Shown in pieces: positions 46,299 to 56,892 of a stretch of 64,000 nt of DNA (the first letter of the stretch is position 1; every line of letters begins with the position of its first letter). The notes under the pieces are model-generated. The model did no database searches, was not told the DNA's origin, and saw only the letters and a list, made by a program, of their open reading frames with translations. Location: assembly GCF_003478445.1 (NCBI RefSeq), contig NZ_QUET01000007.1, forward strand, positions 61,359 through 125,358, given 5' to 3'. The DNA comes from Roseburia sp. AM59-24XD. Lineage in GTDB: Bacteria; Bacillota; Clostridia; Lachnospirales; Lachnospiraceae. The position numbers and the translations under genes are program-made.

Positions 46299-46343
46299 AT
46301 CCCCTCTGAGAAAGCGTTTGTGAAACGGTCTCTCAGAGGGGAT
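46299..46343 (-). terminator. Hairpin terminator downstream of metA
   Basis: Perfect 13-base arms (ATCCCCTCTGAGA and complement) around a 19-base loop that can itself pair. The following minus-strand sequence is AT-rich but has no long T run. Confidence 0.6.
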
Positions 46344-46401
46344 GTACGAAAGATGCCCTCAAACGAAAAAGGGGGATGCTTTCCTATAAACATCCTGCCC
46401 T

Positions 46402-47349
46402 TCAATCAGCTGTTCTGATGCTTTGATAATACAGCCTCGGTATTGATAAACTCAAACGGAGTTCCTGATAAACATAATAGTTGATCCAGTTGCTGTACAT
46501 TGCATTGGCTGCACCGCGCCAGCGAAGCAGCGGCTTTTGATCCGGATCATCATTCGGATAATAATTCTCAGGGAGAGCGATATCAATGCCCTTAGCGATA
46601 TCACGCTTGTACTCCTTATCAAGGGTAAGCCGGTCATATTCGAGATGACCGAGCACGAAGATCTGTCTGCCGTCCTGCGCCATCAGGATCAGCTCTCCCA
46701 CCTCCGGGGAATCCGCAAGCAGCAAAAGGTCATCGCAGGCAGCGATCGCCTTGCTGTCGACGCCGGTATTACGGGAATGTGGTGCCCAGAAAACATCATC
46801 AAAGCCACGAAGAAGCGGAATCTTGCGGTGGTGTACCCGGTGCTCGAAGATGCCGAATGCCTTCTGCGGCAGCAGGTACTTCGGAATGCCGTAATGATAG
46901 TAAAGCCCTGCCTGTGCGCCCCAGCAGATATGAAGAGTGGAGGTAACATTTGTCTTGGACCAGTCCATAATATGGGTCAGCTCATCCCAGTACTGAACCT
47001 CCTCGTACTCCATCTGCTCCACCGGTGCGCCGGTGATGATCAGTCCGTCAAAGTTCTTGTTTTTTACATCGTCAAAGGTCTGATAGAACTGATTTAAGTG
47101 GCTTGCCGGTGTGTTCTTGCCGATATAGCTGGCAGTTGTCAAAAAGGTTATTTCCAACTGAAGAGGTGTATTGGACAGACTGCGCATCATCTGGATCTCG
47201 GTGTCTTCTTTAAGTGGCATCAGGTTGAGGATCGCAATTTGAAGAGGACGGATATTCTGTGTAACCGCCCTTGTTTCATTCATAATAAATATATTTTCTT
47301 TTTCCATGATCTTCTTGGCAGGAAGATCATTCTGAACCTTAATTGGCAT
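46402..47349 (-). CDS. metA: Homoserine O-acyltransferase MetA, predicted acetyl-CoA specific
   Basis: Activates homoserine for methionine synthesis. The GATase-like core has the catalytic Cys in HICWGAQAGLYYHYG and the His in FVLGHLEYDR. In GAPVEQMEYEEV, the Glu after PV aligns from memory with the position that is Gly in E. coli (succinyl) and Glu in acetyl-CoA enzymes such as B. cereus MetA, so O-acetylation is likely. ATG 47349 follows GAGGAG; 315 residues. Confidence 0.9.
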   Translation of the reverse strand: MPIKVQNDLPAKKIMEKENIFIMNETRAVTQNIRPLQIAILNLMPLKEDTEIQMMRSLSNTPLQLEITFLTTASYIGKNTPASHLNQFYQTFDDVKNKNFDGLIITGAPVEQMEYEEVQYWDELTHIMDWSKTNVTSTLHICWGAQAGLYYHYGIPKYLLPQKAFGIFEHRVHHRKIPLLRGFDDVFWAPHSRNTGVDSKAIAACDDLLLLADSPEVGELILMAQDGRQIFVLGHLEYDRLTLDKEYKRDIAKGIDIALPENYYPNDDPDQKPLLRWRGAANAMYSNWINYYVYQELRLSLSIPRLYYQSIRTAD

Positions 47350-47442
47350 ATACAACTCCTCTTTTCTCTACTGCAAACTGTCCCTCTCCGGGATAATGCC
47401 CAAAGGGGGTACACATTATTGTTGCAGATAATTGTTATTCTG

Positions 47443-49396
47443 TCAAGCAAGCCCGAACTGCTCCATAACCTGCGCCTCCGTGATGATCGGCACATTCAGC
47501 TCCTTTGCCTTTTTGTTCTTGGATGAGGTGCTTGCAATATCGTTATTGATCAGATAGGAGGTCTTGGAAGTGACGCTTCCGGTTACCTTGCCGCCGGCAT
47601 TCTCGATGCACTCCTTTAAGGCACTGCGGTTGGCAAAATGCTCCAGGGAGCCTGTGATCACAAACACGAGACCCGTCAGATTCTGCGCACCGCTATCTGC
47701 CTTTGTCTGTTCAAATGTGATCTCCTTTAAAAGATCATCGACAATCTTATTGTGGAGCGGGGTTGCAAAATATTCGACAAAGCTTCTGGCAATGACTTCG
47801 CCGACCCCGTCAATCTCTGTCAGCTCTTCCACTGTGCAGTGGCGGATATGATCGAGATTGTTGTCAAGCGCATTGCAGATCATTTTGGCATTGGACAGAC
47901 CAATGTTTGAGATGCCGAGACTGTAGATAAACTTCGGCAGTGTTGTGCTGCGTGACGCCTCTAAGGCAGCGATCAGTTTGTCGTAGGATTTCTCGCCGAA
48001 GCCCTCCATCCGGATGATCGTGTCCCGATAGTCCGATAAATGGTACAGATCCGAAAGCTCATGAAGCATTCCTTTGGCAAGAAGCTTCTCGATCGTTGCT
48101 TCGGAAAGTCCGTCAATGTTCATGGCATCGCGGCTGACAAACAGGGTCAGGGATTTGATCTTTTTGGCGAGACAATCCGGGTTTTCACAGAAAAGCACTT
48201 CGGCGTCATTCTCGTGGTGGATCACAGCAGGACCGCCGCAGACAGGACATTGATCCGGTATAACGAGATTGTCACTGCGGGTAAGGTTTTCTGCAATCTG
48301 AGGATGATCATATTGGCTTTGTAGACGCGGATCGTATCACCGATACCGAGGGCAAGCTGGCGGACGATGCTGATATTGTGGACGCTGGCGCGGCTTACGG
48401 TAGTGCCCTCCAGCTCTACCGGCTCAAAGATGGCAACCGGGTTGATCAGACCGGTTCTTGATGCACTCCATTCAATATCCAAAAGAGTAGTATCTGCTGT
48501 CTCATCCGCCCATTTGAAGGCCATGGCATTTCGCGGAAACTTTGCAGTCATGCCAAGTCCCTCTCCGTAGGCAATGTCATCCATCAAAAGAACAAGTCCG
48601 TCCGAAGGAAGATCGTTGTCCGTAATCTTTGCGGCAAAGGACTGTACTGCCTCCGGCAGTGTTTCGGCTGTGACTCTCTGATATTCCACAACATCAAAGC
48701 CCTGTTCTTTCAGAAATACAAATTTCTCCTCCTGCGAATTATGAAAATCCACACCTTCTGCCTGAACAAGAGCAAATGCGTAAAAGGAAACATTACGTTT
48801 GGCGGTGATCTCGTTATTTAACTGACGGACGGAACCGCTGCAGAGATTTCGTGGATTTTTGTACTGCTCCTCTTCCGACAGCGTTTCGTTGATTTTACGA
48901 AATTCAGAGTAAGAAATGACGGCCTCTCCACGAAGGATCAACTGTCCCTTATATGGGACAGACAAAGGAACGTTTGTAAATGTTCTGGCGTTGTTGGTGA
49001 TAACCTCGCCGACCTGACCGTTTCCGCGGGTGACTGCCTTTTGGAGTGTGCCATCCTGATAGGTAAGAACGATCGTCAGTCCATCCATTTTCCAGGATAA
49101 CAGTCCGGTCTGACTGCCAAGCCAGGAAGTAAGTGCATCAACATCCTTTGTTTTATCGAGGGAAAGCTTGGTACGGCGTGTGTCTCCTTCGGAAGCTCGC
49201 TTAAAACCTCGTAGCCGACACGCTGTGTTGGGCTGCCGGCAAGGATGATGCCGGTTTCTTTCTCCAGTGCTGCCAGTTCGTCATATAAACAGTCGTAATC
49301 ATAATTACTCATGATCTCGTCCGTTCCCTGATAATAAACAGCTGCGGCTTTATTAAGCTGCTGTACCAAATCCTGCATATGTTTTTTCTGATCCAT
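47443..49396 (-). CDS. ligA: NAD-dependent DNA ligase LigA (two frame breaks)
   Basis: Seals nicks using NAD+. Three overlapping frames cover the gene: 49076-49396 (Ia domain, YYQGTDEIMSNYDYD), 48222-49088 (nucleotidyltransferase and OB domains), and 47443-48225 (HhH and BRCT domains). Adding a base at about 49168 gives VPKLSLDKTKDVDALTSWL up to the catalytic WKMDG. Adding one in the run at 48302-48303 gives IIPQIAENLTRSDN and the zinc finger CPVCGG..CENPDC. The restored protein is about 651 residues, normal length. As ligA is essential, the breaks are probably sequence errors. Confidence 0.88.
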
Positions 49397-49440
49397 AATC
49401 GGCGAATCCTTTCTGATGAACGATAAGATAATGAATGACT

Positions 49441-50148
49441 TTAGTGACAGATCCGTTTCAGTTCACGAACCTCCTGTGGCGAGAGACGGCGGTAACGTCC
49501 CTTCACAAGACCCTCCAGAGTAATATTTAAAACACGGTCACGGCGCAGCATCGTCACGCGGTAATCCAGTGCGTCACACATACGGCGGATCTGACGGTTC
49601 AGTCCCTGTGTCAGGATAATGTGAAAGCTTCTATCGTCCTCCTGCCAAACCTTGCACGGCTTTGTGACAGTATCGAGGATCTCTACGCCCTCGGACATTT
49701 TCTTTAGAAACTCTGGTGTTATTTTGCGATTGACGCGGACAAAATATTCCTTTTCATGACCATAACGGCTGCGCAGGATCTTCTCCATCATCTCACCCTG
49801 ATTGGTCAGAAGCAAAAGACCCTCGGAATTCTGATCGAGGCGTCCGACCGGATAGACACGCTTCGGATAATTGATATAGTCGATCACGTTGACAATCTTC
49901 TCTCCGTTCTCGGAGTCTGCTGTTGTACAGACAATTCCACGCGGTTTATAAAACGCGAGAAAAATCTCTTCCTCCTCCTTGTGAACCGGCTTGCCGTCAA
50001 CGGTCACACACTGACCATCCTCGACCTTCTGACCGGGAAGTGCCGGAATGCCGTCAATGCTGATCCTGCCCTGCTCTAACATGCGGTCAGCTTCCCTGCG
50101 GGAACAGATACCCGCTTCGCTGAGATATTTATTAATTCTAACTGCCAT
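49441..50148 (-). CDS. Pseudouridine synthase, RsuA/RluB/RluF family
   Basis: An S4 domain (RINKYLSEAGICSRREAD) precedes the catalytic domain with YPVGRLDQNSEGLLLLT (catalytic Asp) and GLNRQIRRMCDALDY. Length 235 and the C-terminal pattern fit RluF-like enzymes acting on 23S rRNA. Located 44 bases after ligA's start on the same strand. Confidence 0.88.
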   Translation of the reverse strand: MAVRINKYLSEAGICSRREADRMLEQGRISIDGIPALPGQKVEDGQCVTVDGKPVHKEEEEIFLAFYKPRGIVCTTADSENGEKIVNVIDYINYPKRVYPVGRLDQNSEGLLLLTNQGEMMEKILRSRYGHEKEYFVRVNRKITPEFLKKMSEGVEILDTVTKPCKVWQEDDRSFHIILTQGLNRQIRRMCDALDYRVTMLRRDRVLNITLEGLVKGRYRRLSPQEVRELKRICH

Positions 50149-50240
50149 AATCTTACGTCCTTTAAATTATATTTGTTGATATCCGGAAATCATAACATCC
50201 CGGTTTGCTGCTTCCCTGTGTTCAATGAAAGGCGTGGAAG

Positions 50241-50909
50241 TTATTTTGCAGAATCGCTTTTCTGCGCATTCTCTAACATCTGGTAAAATCCACGAACCTC
50301 GCTGTCGCGGCTGACCACGGTGCGAAGCTCCTTTTGCACGGTGGTGACAAGCTCCCGGACCGGCTTGCTCTGATCCAGACTGTCGATATACTTCTGCTCG
50401 CGTGATTTTAAGGTGTCCAGATATATCTTGAAGGAGCCATCGTTCATCTGCTTGATATAAAGCGCATTCAGCGATGGAATCAGTGTGTCGATATCATAAA
50501 TCTTAACATAGTAATATACATAGACTCGGTAAGAGCTGTTGTCGGCACCGTCCAATATCTTACAGTGGATATCCTGATAGCCCTCGACATACTCTGCCTC
50601 GGTCATCAGCTTTTTCTCATCGATATGACCAACGTTGCTGACGCAGGAAGCGATCGTATTCATATCGACCTGCTGCTTGGCGGAGTAATACCGTTCCACG
50701 AGACTGTTCAGTTCCTGTCGGATATCGGTTTCCGACTTGCCTTCCAGCGTCTGGATCGCACCGAAGCTTGCAACCCGTGCCGGATTATCGGAGGTCTGAC
50801 GATGAAAAGAAAAATGAAAATCAGGAGAAATAATGGCGAATGTCCCCAGACCGATCAGTAAAATACCAAGAGAAAAGAAAACCACTAATTTTTTATATTT
50901 CAATGGCAT
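50241..50909 (-). CDS. Membrane-anchored protein of unknown function
   Basis: About 222 residues with one N-terminal membrane helix (about 7-27) and an extracytoplasmic domain with a cystatin/NTF2-like helix-sheet pattern (LVERYYSAKQQVDMNTI, YRVYVYYYVKIYDIDTLIPSL). ATG 50909 is spaced well from AAAGG; the frame is open upstream to 51092 across the tRNA promoter, so the longer start is unlikely. No family named with confidence. Confidence 0.7.
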   Translation of the reverse strand: MPLKYKKLVVFFSLGILLIGLGTFAIISPDFHFSFHRQTSDNPARVASFGAIQTLEGKSETDIRQELNSLVERYYSAKQQVDMNTIASCVSNVGHIDEKKLMTEAEYVEGYQDIHCKILDGADNSSYRVYVYYYVKIYDIDTLIPSLNALYIKQMNDGSFKIYLDTLKSREQKYIDSLDQSKPVRELVTTVQKELRTVVSRDSEVRGFYQMLENAQKSDSAK

Positions 50910-51025
50910 AACGGAAGACATCCTTTCAAAAAAATATACGATGCCCCATCGCATCGCAGACAAAATATACCGTACATATACAGTAAAAATAATTATAGCA
51001 TACCCCCCAATCAAGGTCAAGAAAC

Positions 51026-51054
51026 TTGACCTGTCAGGGAAGATGTGATATACT
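51026..51054 (+). promoter_or_regulatory. Promoter of the tRNA-Arg gene
   Basis: TTGACC and TATACT with a 17-base spacer, 35 bases before the tRNA. Confidence 0.8.
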
Positions 51055-51088
51055 CCACTTGTTGTCTGCGTATGGCAGACAATGGCAC

Positions 51089-51161
51089 GCACCTATAGCT
51101 CAGTGGATAGAGCAGTGGTTTCCGGAACCATGTGGCGGGGGTTCGAGTCCCTTTAGGTGCG
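51089..51161 (+). tRNA. tRNA-Arg (anticodon CCG)
   Basis: A 73-base cloverleaf: acceptor arms GCACCTA/TAGGTGC, D arm GCTC-AGTGGATA-GAGC, anticodon stem GTGGT/ACCAT with loop TTCCGGA, and T loop TTCGAGT. The CCA end is not encoded. Reads CGG codons. Confidence 0.93.
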
Positions 51162-51168
51162 TTACTGC

Positions 51169-51196
51169 AGAGGTGAGTGGTTGCTCGCCTCTTTTT
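51169..51196 (+). terminator. Terminator of the tRNA-Arg gene
   Basis: AGAGG-T-GAG pairs with CTC-G-CCTCT, followed by TTTT. Confidence 0.8.
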
Positions 51197-51233
51197 GTCT
51201 GCCTTTTTTACACTATGTTACGAGCATTTACTT

Positions 51234-51280
51234 AATCGAGCAGGAGGCTAATCATTCATTGATTAGCCTCCTGCTCGATT
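51234..51280 (-). terminator. Perfect 21-base hairpin downstream of purE
   Basis: Arms 51234-51254 and 51260-51280 are exact complements around a five-base loop. It lies 17 bases after the purE stop and 37 bases after the tRNA terminator, so it likely ends purE. Confidence 0.75.
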
Positions 51281-51297
51281 ATATGTGTATATCCGGA

Positions 51298-51786
51298 TTA
51301 CTGGAACTTCGCCATAACCTCTTCGTTTGTCTTCATGGCGTTTTCTTCCATCTCCTTGCGCTCTGCCTTAAGCTTTGCACGGACATCCTCATGACTGACT
51401 GCCATGATCTGCAGTGCCAGATATGCGGCATTCTTGGCACCGTTGATCGCAACGGTGGCAACCGGGATACCGGATGGCATCTGAACGATGGACATTAAAG
51501 CGTCCATACCGTCAAGAACAGAACCGGACAGAGGAACACCGATAACAGGAAGAACGGTCTGGGATGCAACGACACCCGGAAGTGCGGCTGCCATTCCTGC
51601 TGCAGTGATGATCACTTCTGTACCGTCTTCGTTACACTCGTTGATAAATGAGGATAATCCCTCATGGGCGCGGTGTGCGGAAAGACAACGCACCTTCACT
51701 TCTACACCATAATCCTTTAAGATACCGACTGCCGGCTCTACCTTTGGCAGATCGCTGGTAGAACCCATAATAATAGCTGCTTTCAT
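51298..51786 (-). CDS. purE: N5-carboxyaminoimidazole ribonucleotide mutase
   Basis: Class I PurE of purine synthesis. MGSTSDLPKVEPA, SAHRAHEGL, AAGMAAALPGVVAS and LPVIGVPLSGS are diagnostic. ATG 51786 has AAAGG nine bases upstream and gives 162 residues; ATG 51795 is too close to the site. No other pur gene is adjacent in this window. Confidence 0.95.
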   Translation of the reverse strand: MKAAIIMGSTSDLPKVEPAVGILKDYGVEVKVRCLSAHRAHEGLSSFINECNEDGTEVIITAAGMAAALPGVVASQTVLPVIGVPLSGSVLDGMDALMSIVQMPSGIPVATVAINGAKNAAYLALQIMAVSHEDVRAKLKAERKEMEENAMKTNEEVMAKFQ

Positions 51787-51864
51787 TTCACTCATCCTTT
51801 CGTTGGGTTTTCATATTTTTCATGTCAGGGTAAAAGTATCTGCCCTGATATCGTACTCTTTTTT

Positions 51865-51893
51865 ATAGTAAGGGATTGAGAGCATTCTGTAAA
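51865..51893 (-). promoter_or_regulatory. Promoter of purE
   Basis: Minus strand TTTACA (51893-51888) and TACTAT (51870-51865), 17-base spacer. The leader is too short for a purine riboswitch. Confidence 0.6.
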
Positions 51894-51901
51894 GACCTGT
51901 T

Positions 51902-52825
51902 TTACATCGAGTCGTCTGTACTGATCATTTTTAACTTCTTTTGCTGACAGTCATAAAAGTAAATATTGTCCGACAGAAATTCCTCCGGATCGACACATCG
52001 GCGGTTGACGCAGTACACCATATCGAGCAGATCCTTTGCATCGTGCTTGGTCTGCTCTTTCAGGATTAAAAGCTCATGTGTGCTGCTTGGCAGAATGTAA
52101 TAATTGGAGCCAAGCTTCTGCCCGGTCCGTTCCAATACATCCGGATACAGAAAGACAGCAGCCCCGTTGATGCCGTTGCTGTTAGTGAGCACATAGGGGG
52201 AATATTCCCATGGGACGTCCTCGGAGGAAAGCTCCTCCGGCATCGGATACTGCTCCAGAAATTCACGCATGGAACGAAAGCGTTCCGGGAACATGCGTGG
52301 TGTGTTTTTAATGGCAAGTTCAAACAGCTCCTTTGTAGTAAGATCCCATCGTTTCCGGAGTGCGGTATTGATTCGAAGGCTCTGGAGACCGTCGGAATTA
52401 TTGCGCAGCACATAATAAAACACAACGGCAAGGTCAAAAAAAGGGATATACGGCACATTCTTCAGCATTTCCCGATTGCGCGATATATTGACGAGTCGAT
52501 AGACGATCCCATCTCTGCAGTGTGCCAGAGAAAGATCCGGGGACTGGTTATCCGGGCTGTCAATAAAACGCTGCCACCGCTCATAGATATTCTCCGCAAG
52601 TACATCGATATCATATCCGTTTGTATATTTCTTATAGTAATCCTGCAGATAAAAGCTCGGCGAGCAGTTAGAGCCCTGACGGAATAAGACAAGGCTGTCT
52701 AAATGCAGGGAATTGTTTTTGAGAACCGGATTGACCTCCATATTGACATCCTCCGGGATGATCTCATACAGCCGGCAGCGAAGCCTGCTGACAAATTCTT
52801 CATAGTTGATCTTAGTTTCTTTCAT
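51902..52825 (-). CDS. DUF5688 family protein
   Basis: A 307-residue soluble protein whose layout (NYEEFVSRLRCRLYEIIPEDV; DIDVLAENIYERW; ISRNREMLKNVPYIPFFDLAVVFYYVL; YILPSSTHELLIL) matches DUF5688 proteins common in Lachnospiraceae. Function unknown. Monocistronic by spacing. Confidence 0.8.
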   Translation of the reverse strand: MKETKINYEEFVSRLRCRLYEIIPEDVNMEVNPVLKNNSLHLDSLVLFRQGSNCSPSFYLQDYYKKYTNGYDIDVLAENIYERWQRFIDSPDNQSPDLSLAHCRDGIVYRLVNISRNREMLKNVPYIPFFDLAVVFYYVLRNNSDGLQSLRINTALRKRWDLTTKELFELAIKNTPRMFPERFRSMREFLEQYPMPEELSSEDVPWEYSPYVLTNSNGINGAAVFLYPDVLERTGQKLGSNYYILPSSTHELLILKEQTKHDAKDLLDMVYCVNRRCVDPEEFLSDNIYFYDCQQKKLKMISTDDSM

Positions 52826-53441
52826 AAATAATGATACCTTTCTTTTGCCTGTTTTCCGCGGCAGCAGGCATTTACTGGAAGAATCATGATTCGATTTGAT
52901 AAATTATAGATGATATTAGTAGATTTAGAAGTGACGGAAATCTCTGCCTTGTTGTACACAAACAGCGTTTCTAAATATGGATTGTCCTATTTTGACAAAA
53001 GGCATACAGTTTTCTACTGAAAAATTGAACAATGTTATAGGGAGAACATTATGGGAGGTGTTCGTTTAGAACAATAGATCAAACTGATAAAAAACAATTC
53101 TTGATCGTGATGTTAAACAAAGAGTTTATTCCTTACTTCCTCTTCCGTCACTTCCTGCATACAAGGTTATCAAAAATAAGAGTCCCTGACAATCCGCAAT
53201 GTCTGCCAAAAAACAAAGGAAAATATCATGATTATGACCGAAGAAAATGAAGAAAATAAAAAAGTCAATTGTGCATTATGATGGTTTTTATGAGAAACAA
53301 AAATAACAACAGCCCCCAAACACCTGTAGATACAGGGCTTGGAGGCTGTCAATAAATTGTGATGCATGGATCAGACGCAGATGGCAATGTGTGTTTGCAT
53401 ATAAATTACTACCCGGTAACTTGACCTGTACATTCCATTAA
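52826..53441. other. Gene-free stretch between the DUF5688 gene and the hydratase gene
   Basis: About 600 AT-rich bases. Contains the hydratase terminator (53309-53349) and GAACA/TGTTC-type short dyads near 53035-53075. A short unsupported frame on the plus strand (about 53070-53249) and a 15-codon minus-strand frame near 53115-53160 may be coding remnants. No gene is called. Confidence 0.5.
53309..53349 (-). terminator. Terminator of the hydratase gene
   Basis: Nested hairpin with outer ACAGCC/GGCTGT and inner CCTGT/ACAGG; GTTATTTTT follows on the minus strand. Confidence 0.7.
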
Positions 53442-55730
53442 TTACATCTGTGAGCGGTAATAGTTGATCAGGCATCCCTTCTCGATGATATCACGCTCGT
53501 CATCGGTAAGGTTTCCAAGGTGAAGTTCAAATTCCTTCATACCTTTGTTGACAACATATGCCTTGATCGTATCGTTCTTTTCTTCGATTGCCTTGCGGAT
53601 ATCCTTAATGAAGAGGTAATCGCCATTCTCAAATGGGAGTTCACCCTGGTACAGGAATGGAAGCATACCCCAGTTGATCAGATTAGAACGATATCTTTTT
53701 GTTGCGTACTCGTTGGCAATATTGGCAAAGCCGCCAAGCACCTTCTGGCAGGAAGCAGCCTGCTCTCTGGCAGAGCCGTCACCCGGCTTCACTGCAAAGA
53801 TCGTAGAACCGATCTGCGTATCCTGTGGAGCTGCGGCGAAGGTTTCATTGATCGTCTTAAAGATATCCTCTACCTCAGGAAGTGCAGTAAAGATGTCTTC
53901 TCCTGCTACACGGGCCTTCTCTGCTGCCTGTACCTCCTTGGCACGACCAACATAAGCAGGATCCTTACGGGAAAGAGTGAACTCAGCCAGTCCAAGCGGG
54001 TTGGAACGGAAGGAGGATGTCTCACCGGATGGGATCAGCTCATCGGTTGTGGTAACCGGATCATGAATCTCGGAAACAACCTTTAAAACAAGGTTATCGG
54101 TGAGTGCGCTCATCTTCGGCCAGTCCTTGATGTTTGGACCAAACTTAACCTCTGTCTCGGGCTTAGCATTGCCCCAGCCGTTGTATACACGGTTCTCGTA
54201 GATGGCACTGTCGAAGAAGTATTTTGGCTTCTTGAAGTCGACATCAATATCGGTTGCAGCCGTTAAGTAACCCTGGTTGGCAGCAGTTGCTGCGATAGAA
54301 CGGGCATCCATCAGTGCAACAGATGCAATCTGACCGTTGTTGACCTTAGATCCCTCACGGTTCGGGAAGTTACGGGTAGAGTGACGGATAGACAGACCGT
54401 TGTTTGGAGGTACGTCTCCGGCACCGAAGCAAGGACCGCAGAATGCGGAACGTACGGTTGCACCGGTCTCCATCAGATCGGCGATGGTTCCGTTCTTGAC
54501 TAACTCCATAAATACCGGCTGGCTGGATGGGTATACGCTCAGGGAGAACTCATCGGCACCGATATATTTACCACGAAGGATATCAGCGGCATCGCAGACA
54601 TTCTCGAATCCACCGCCGGCACATCCGGCGATGACACCCTGCTCTACATACAGACGACCGTTGTGAACCTTATCCTTTAAGGTATAGTTAACCTTATTAT
54701 TATCCAGACTGACTAATGCTCTCTTCTCAACATCATCCAGAATATCCATGAGGTTTGCATTTAACTCCTCGATCGTGTAGACATTGCTTGGATGGAATGG
54801 CATTGCGATCATTGGCTTGATCGTGGACAGATCCACATAAACCATACCGTCATAATATGCAACATCAGCCGGCTTTAACTCCTTGTAGCTCTCCGGACGC
54901 TTATGGATCTCGTAGAACTCCTTGATCTTGTCATCGGTGGTCCAGATAGAGGACAGACAGGTTGTCTCTGTGGTCATAACGTCCACGCCGATACGATAAT
55001 CAGCAGACAGGTTTGCAACACCGTCTCCGACGAACTCCATTACTTTATTATTAACATAACCATTTGCGAAAACAGCACCGATGATCGCCAGAGCGATATC
55101 CTGTGGACCAACGCCCTTCTGTGGCTTTCCTGTCAGATATACAGCGATCACGCCCGGCATATTGATGTCATATGTACGGGATAACAGCTGCTTAACGAGC
55201 TCAGGACCACCCTCTCCCATTGCCATGGTACCAAGAGCACCGTAACGTGTGTGGGAATCAGAGCCGAGGATCATCTTGCCGCCCTCTGCCAGCATCTCGC
55301 GGGCGTACTGATGGATGACTGCCTGATGAGGAGGAACATAAATGCCGCCGTACTTCTTGGCGCAGGAAAGACCAAACATGTGGTCATCCTCGTTGATCGT
55401 TCCACCGACAGCACAGAGACTGTTGTGGCAGTTCGTCAGAACGTAAGGGATAGGGAACTTCTCCAACCCGGATGCACGAGCGGTCTGAATAATTCCAACA
55501 AATGTAATATCATGTGATGTTAATTTGTCGAACTTAATCTGAAGCTGTTCCATATTTCCAGAGGTGTTGTGAGCCTCTAAAATACTGTACGCCATGGTTC
55601 CTTTGGCAGCTTCCTGCTTACTTGGAGCCTGTCCGCATTTGGCGGTAAGAGCTGCGGCTGCTTCGCCGTTGTCCTCTACGATATCTGTGCCATTTACAAG
55701 ATAAACTCCGTTGTCATACAATTTTATCAT
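53442..55730 (-). CDS. Aconitase-family hydratase
   Basis: Large [4Fe-4S] dehydratase of the aconitase superfamily. Iron-sulfur ligands appear in [14 protein letters not shown] and [14 protein letters not shown]; substrate-binding elements include [20 protein letters not shown] and [18 protein letters not shown] 55730, spaced from GAGGAAG, gives 762 residues, shorter than E. coli AcnB (865) and without its N-terminal HEAT domain. Aconitate is the likely substrate, but related hydratases act on other acids. Confidence 0.8.
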   Translation of the reverse strand: MIKLYDNGVYLVNGTDIVEDNGEAAAALTAKCGQAPSKQEAAKGTMAYSILEAHNTSGNMEQLQIKFDKLTSHDITFVGIIQTARASGLEKFPIPYVLTNCHNSLCAVGGTINEDDHMFGLSCAKKYGGIYVPPHQAVIHQYAREMLAEGGKMILGSDSHTRYGALGTMAMGEGGPELVKQLLSRTYDINMPGVIAVYLTGKPQKGVGPQDIALAIIGAVFANGYVNNKVMEFVGDGVANLSADYRIGVDVMTTETTCLSSIWTTDDKIKEFYEIHKRPESYKELKPADVAYYDGMVYVDLSTIKPMIAMPFHPSNVYTIEELNANLMDILDDVEKRALVSLDNNKVNYTLKDKVHNGRLYVEQGVIAGCAGGGFENVCDAADILRGKYIGADEFSLSVYPSSQPVFMELVKNGTIADLMETGATVRSAFCGPCFGAGDVPPNNGLSIRHSTRNFPNREGSKVNNGQIASVALMDARSIAATAANQGYLTAATDIDVDFKKPKYFFDSAIYENRVYNGWGNAKPETEVKFGPNIKDWPKMSALTDNLVLKVVSEIHDPVTTTDELIPSGETSSFRSNPLGLAEFTLSRKDPAYVGRAKEVQAAEKARVAGEDIFTALPEVEDIFKTINETFAAAPQDTQIGSTIFAVKPGDGSAREQAASCQKVLGGFANIANEYATKRYRSNLINWGMLPFLYQGELPFENGDYLFIKDIRKAIEEKNDTIKAYVVNKGMKEFELHLGNLTDDERDIIEKGCLINYYRSQM

Positions 55731-55829
55731 AGACTTCCTCATTTCTGCGCTGATGGTTATTCATGGATCGACCCTGCCGGACAGCGCACCGGCACAGGTT
55801 ATATTATTCATAAATGAATGAATCTTTAG

Positions 55830-55867
55830 TGATGTATGGGTCAAAATACATTTTGACCCATACATCA
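55830..55867. promoter_or_regulatory. Perfect 17-base inverted repeat between divergent hydratase and pyrB genes
   Basis: TGATGTATGGGTCAAAA and its exact complement flank a four-base loop. No T run follows on either strand, so it is either an operator or an RNA hairpin in the hydratase leader. Confidence 0.6.
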
Positions 55868-55904
55868 TTATTATGGAAACCTGATAAAAAGTCAAGTCAA
55901 TATA

Positions 55905-55933
55905 TTGCCATACGGGGTTAGTTGTAGTAAAAT
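55905..55933 (+). promoter_or_regulatory. Promoter of pyrBI
   Basis: TTGCCA and TAAAAT with a 17-base spacer, 36 bases before the ATG. The leader is too short for a PyrR-type attenuator. Confidence 0.65.
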
Positions 55934-55968
55934 AGAAAAAATTGAAATTTGAGATAGGAGGCAAATGT

Positions 55969-56892
55969 ATGCGACATCTTATCAGTCCACAGGATTTATC
56001 TCTTGAGGAGCTCGAGGAACTCCTGACACTCGGACAGGATATTATGAACAACCAGAGCAAATATGCACATGTCTGTGATGGTAAAAAACTTGCTACTTTA
56101 TTTTATGAACCAAGTACACGTACCCGATTAAGCTTTGAAGCTGCCATGATCAATATGGGGGGACAGGTACTTGGTTTTTCTGAGGCTTCTTCCAGCTCAG
56201 CATCCAAGGGCGAAAGCGTTGCGGATACGATCCGTGTCATCTCCTGTTACGCAGATATCTGCGCAATGCGTCATCCGAAGGAGGGTGCCCCGACCGTAGC
56301 TGCCATGCACTCTTCCATCCCGGTGATCAATGCCGGAGACGGCGGACACAATCATCCGACTCAGACGTTAACAGATCTTCTGACGATCAAGACAGAGACC
56401 GGCAGACTTGACAATTTAACGATCGGTATGTGCGGTGATCTGAAGTTTGGACGTACCGTTCATTCCCTGATCAATGCGATGGTTCGTTTTCCGAATGTAA
56501 AGTTTGTACTGATCTCTCCGGAGGAGCTTCGGATCCCGAGCTATCTGCGGCGTGAAGTACTGGATGCCGGCAACATTGAATATATTGAGACGGACAAGCT
56601 TGAGGAGAATATGCCGAAGCTTGATATCCTTTATATGACAAGAGTCCAGCGTGAGCGTTTCTTCAATGAGGAGGATTATATACGCTTAAAGGACAGCTTC
56701 ATATTAACGAAGGACAAGCTGCAGTATGCTAAGAAGGATATGTATATTCTTCATCCTCTTCCACGTGTCAACGAGATTTCGACCGATGTGGACGATGATC
56801 CAAGAGCGGTATATTTCAAGCAGGTTCAGAATGGTGTTTATATGAGAATGGCATTGATCATGAAGTTATTGGAGGTGGATATACCATGTTAA
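55969..56892 (+). CDS. pyrB: Aspartate carbamoyltransferase catalytic subunit
   Basis: Forms N-carbamoyl-aspartate in pyrimidine synthesis. Carbamoyl-phosphate site [27 protein letters not shown], and [13 protein letters not shown] are present. ATG 55969 follows AGGAGG; 307 residues. It overlaps pyrI by seven bases. Confidence 0.96.
   Translation: MRHLISPQDLSLEELEELLTLGQDIMNNQSKYAHVCDGKKLATLFYEPSTRTRLSFEAAMINMGGQVLGFSEASSSSASKGESVADTIRVISCYADICAMRHPKEGAPTVAAMHSSIPVINAGDGGHNHPTQTLTDLLTIKTETGRLDNLTIGMCGDLKFGRTVHSLINAMVRFPNVKFVLISPEELRIPSYLRREVLDAGNIEYIETDKLEENMPKLDILYMTRVQRERFFNEEDYIRLKDSFILTKDKLQYAKKDMYILHPLPRVNEISTDVDDDPRAVYFKQVQNGVYMRMALIMKLLEVDIPC

Larger units (their letters stand above)
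46072..46401. other. Gene-free stretch between hydC and metA
   Basis: AT-rich. Holds the hydrogenase promoter (46179-46207) and the metA terminator (46299-46343). No coding potential seen. Confidence 0.6.

Noticed and set aside
47350..47442. SAM riboswitch upstream of metA
   Set aside because: Only about 90 bases separate metA and ligA, too short for the SAM-I core, and its conserved motifs are absent.
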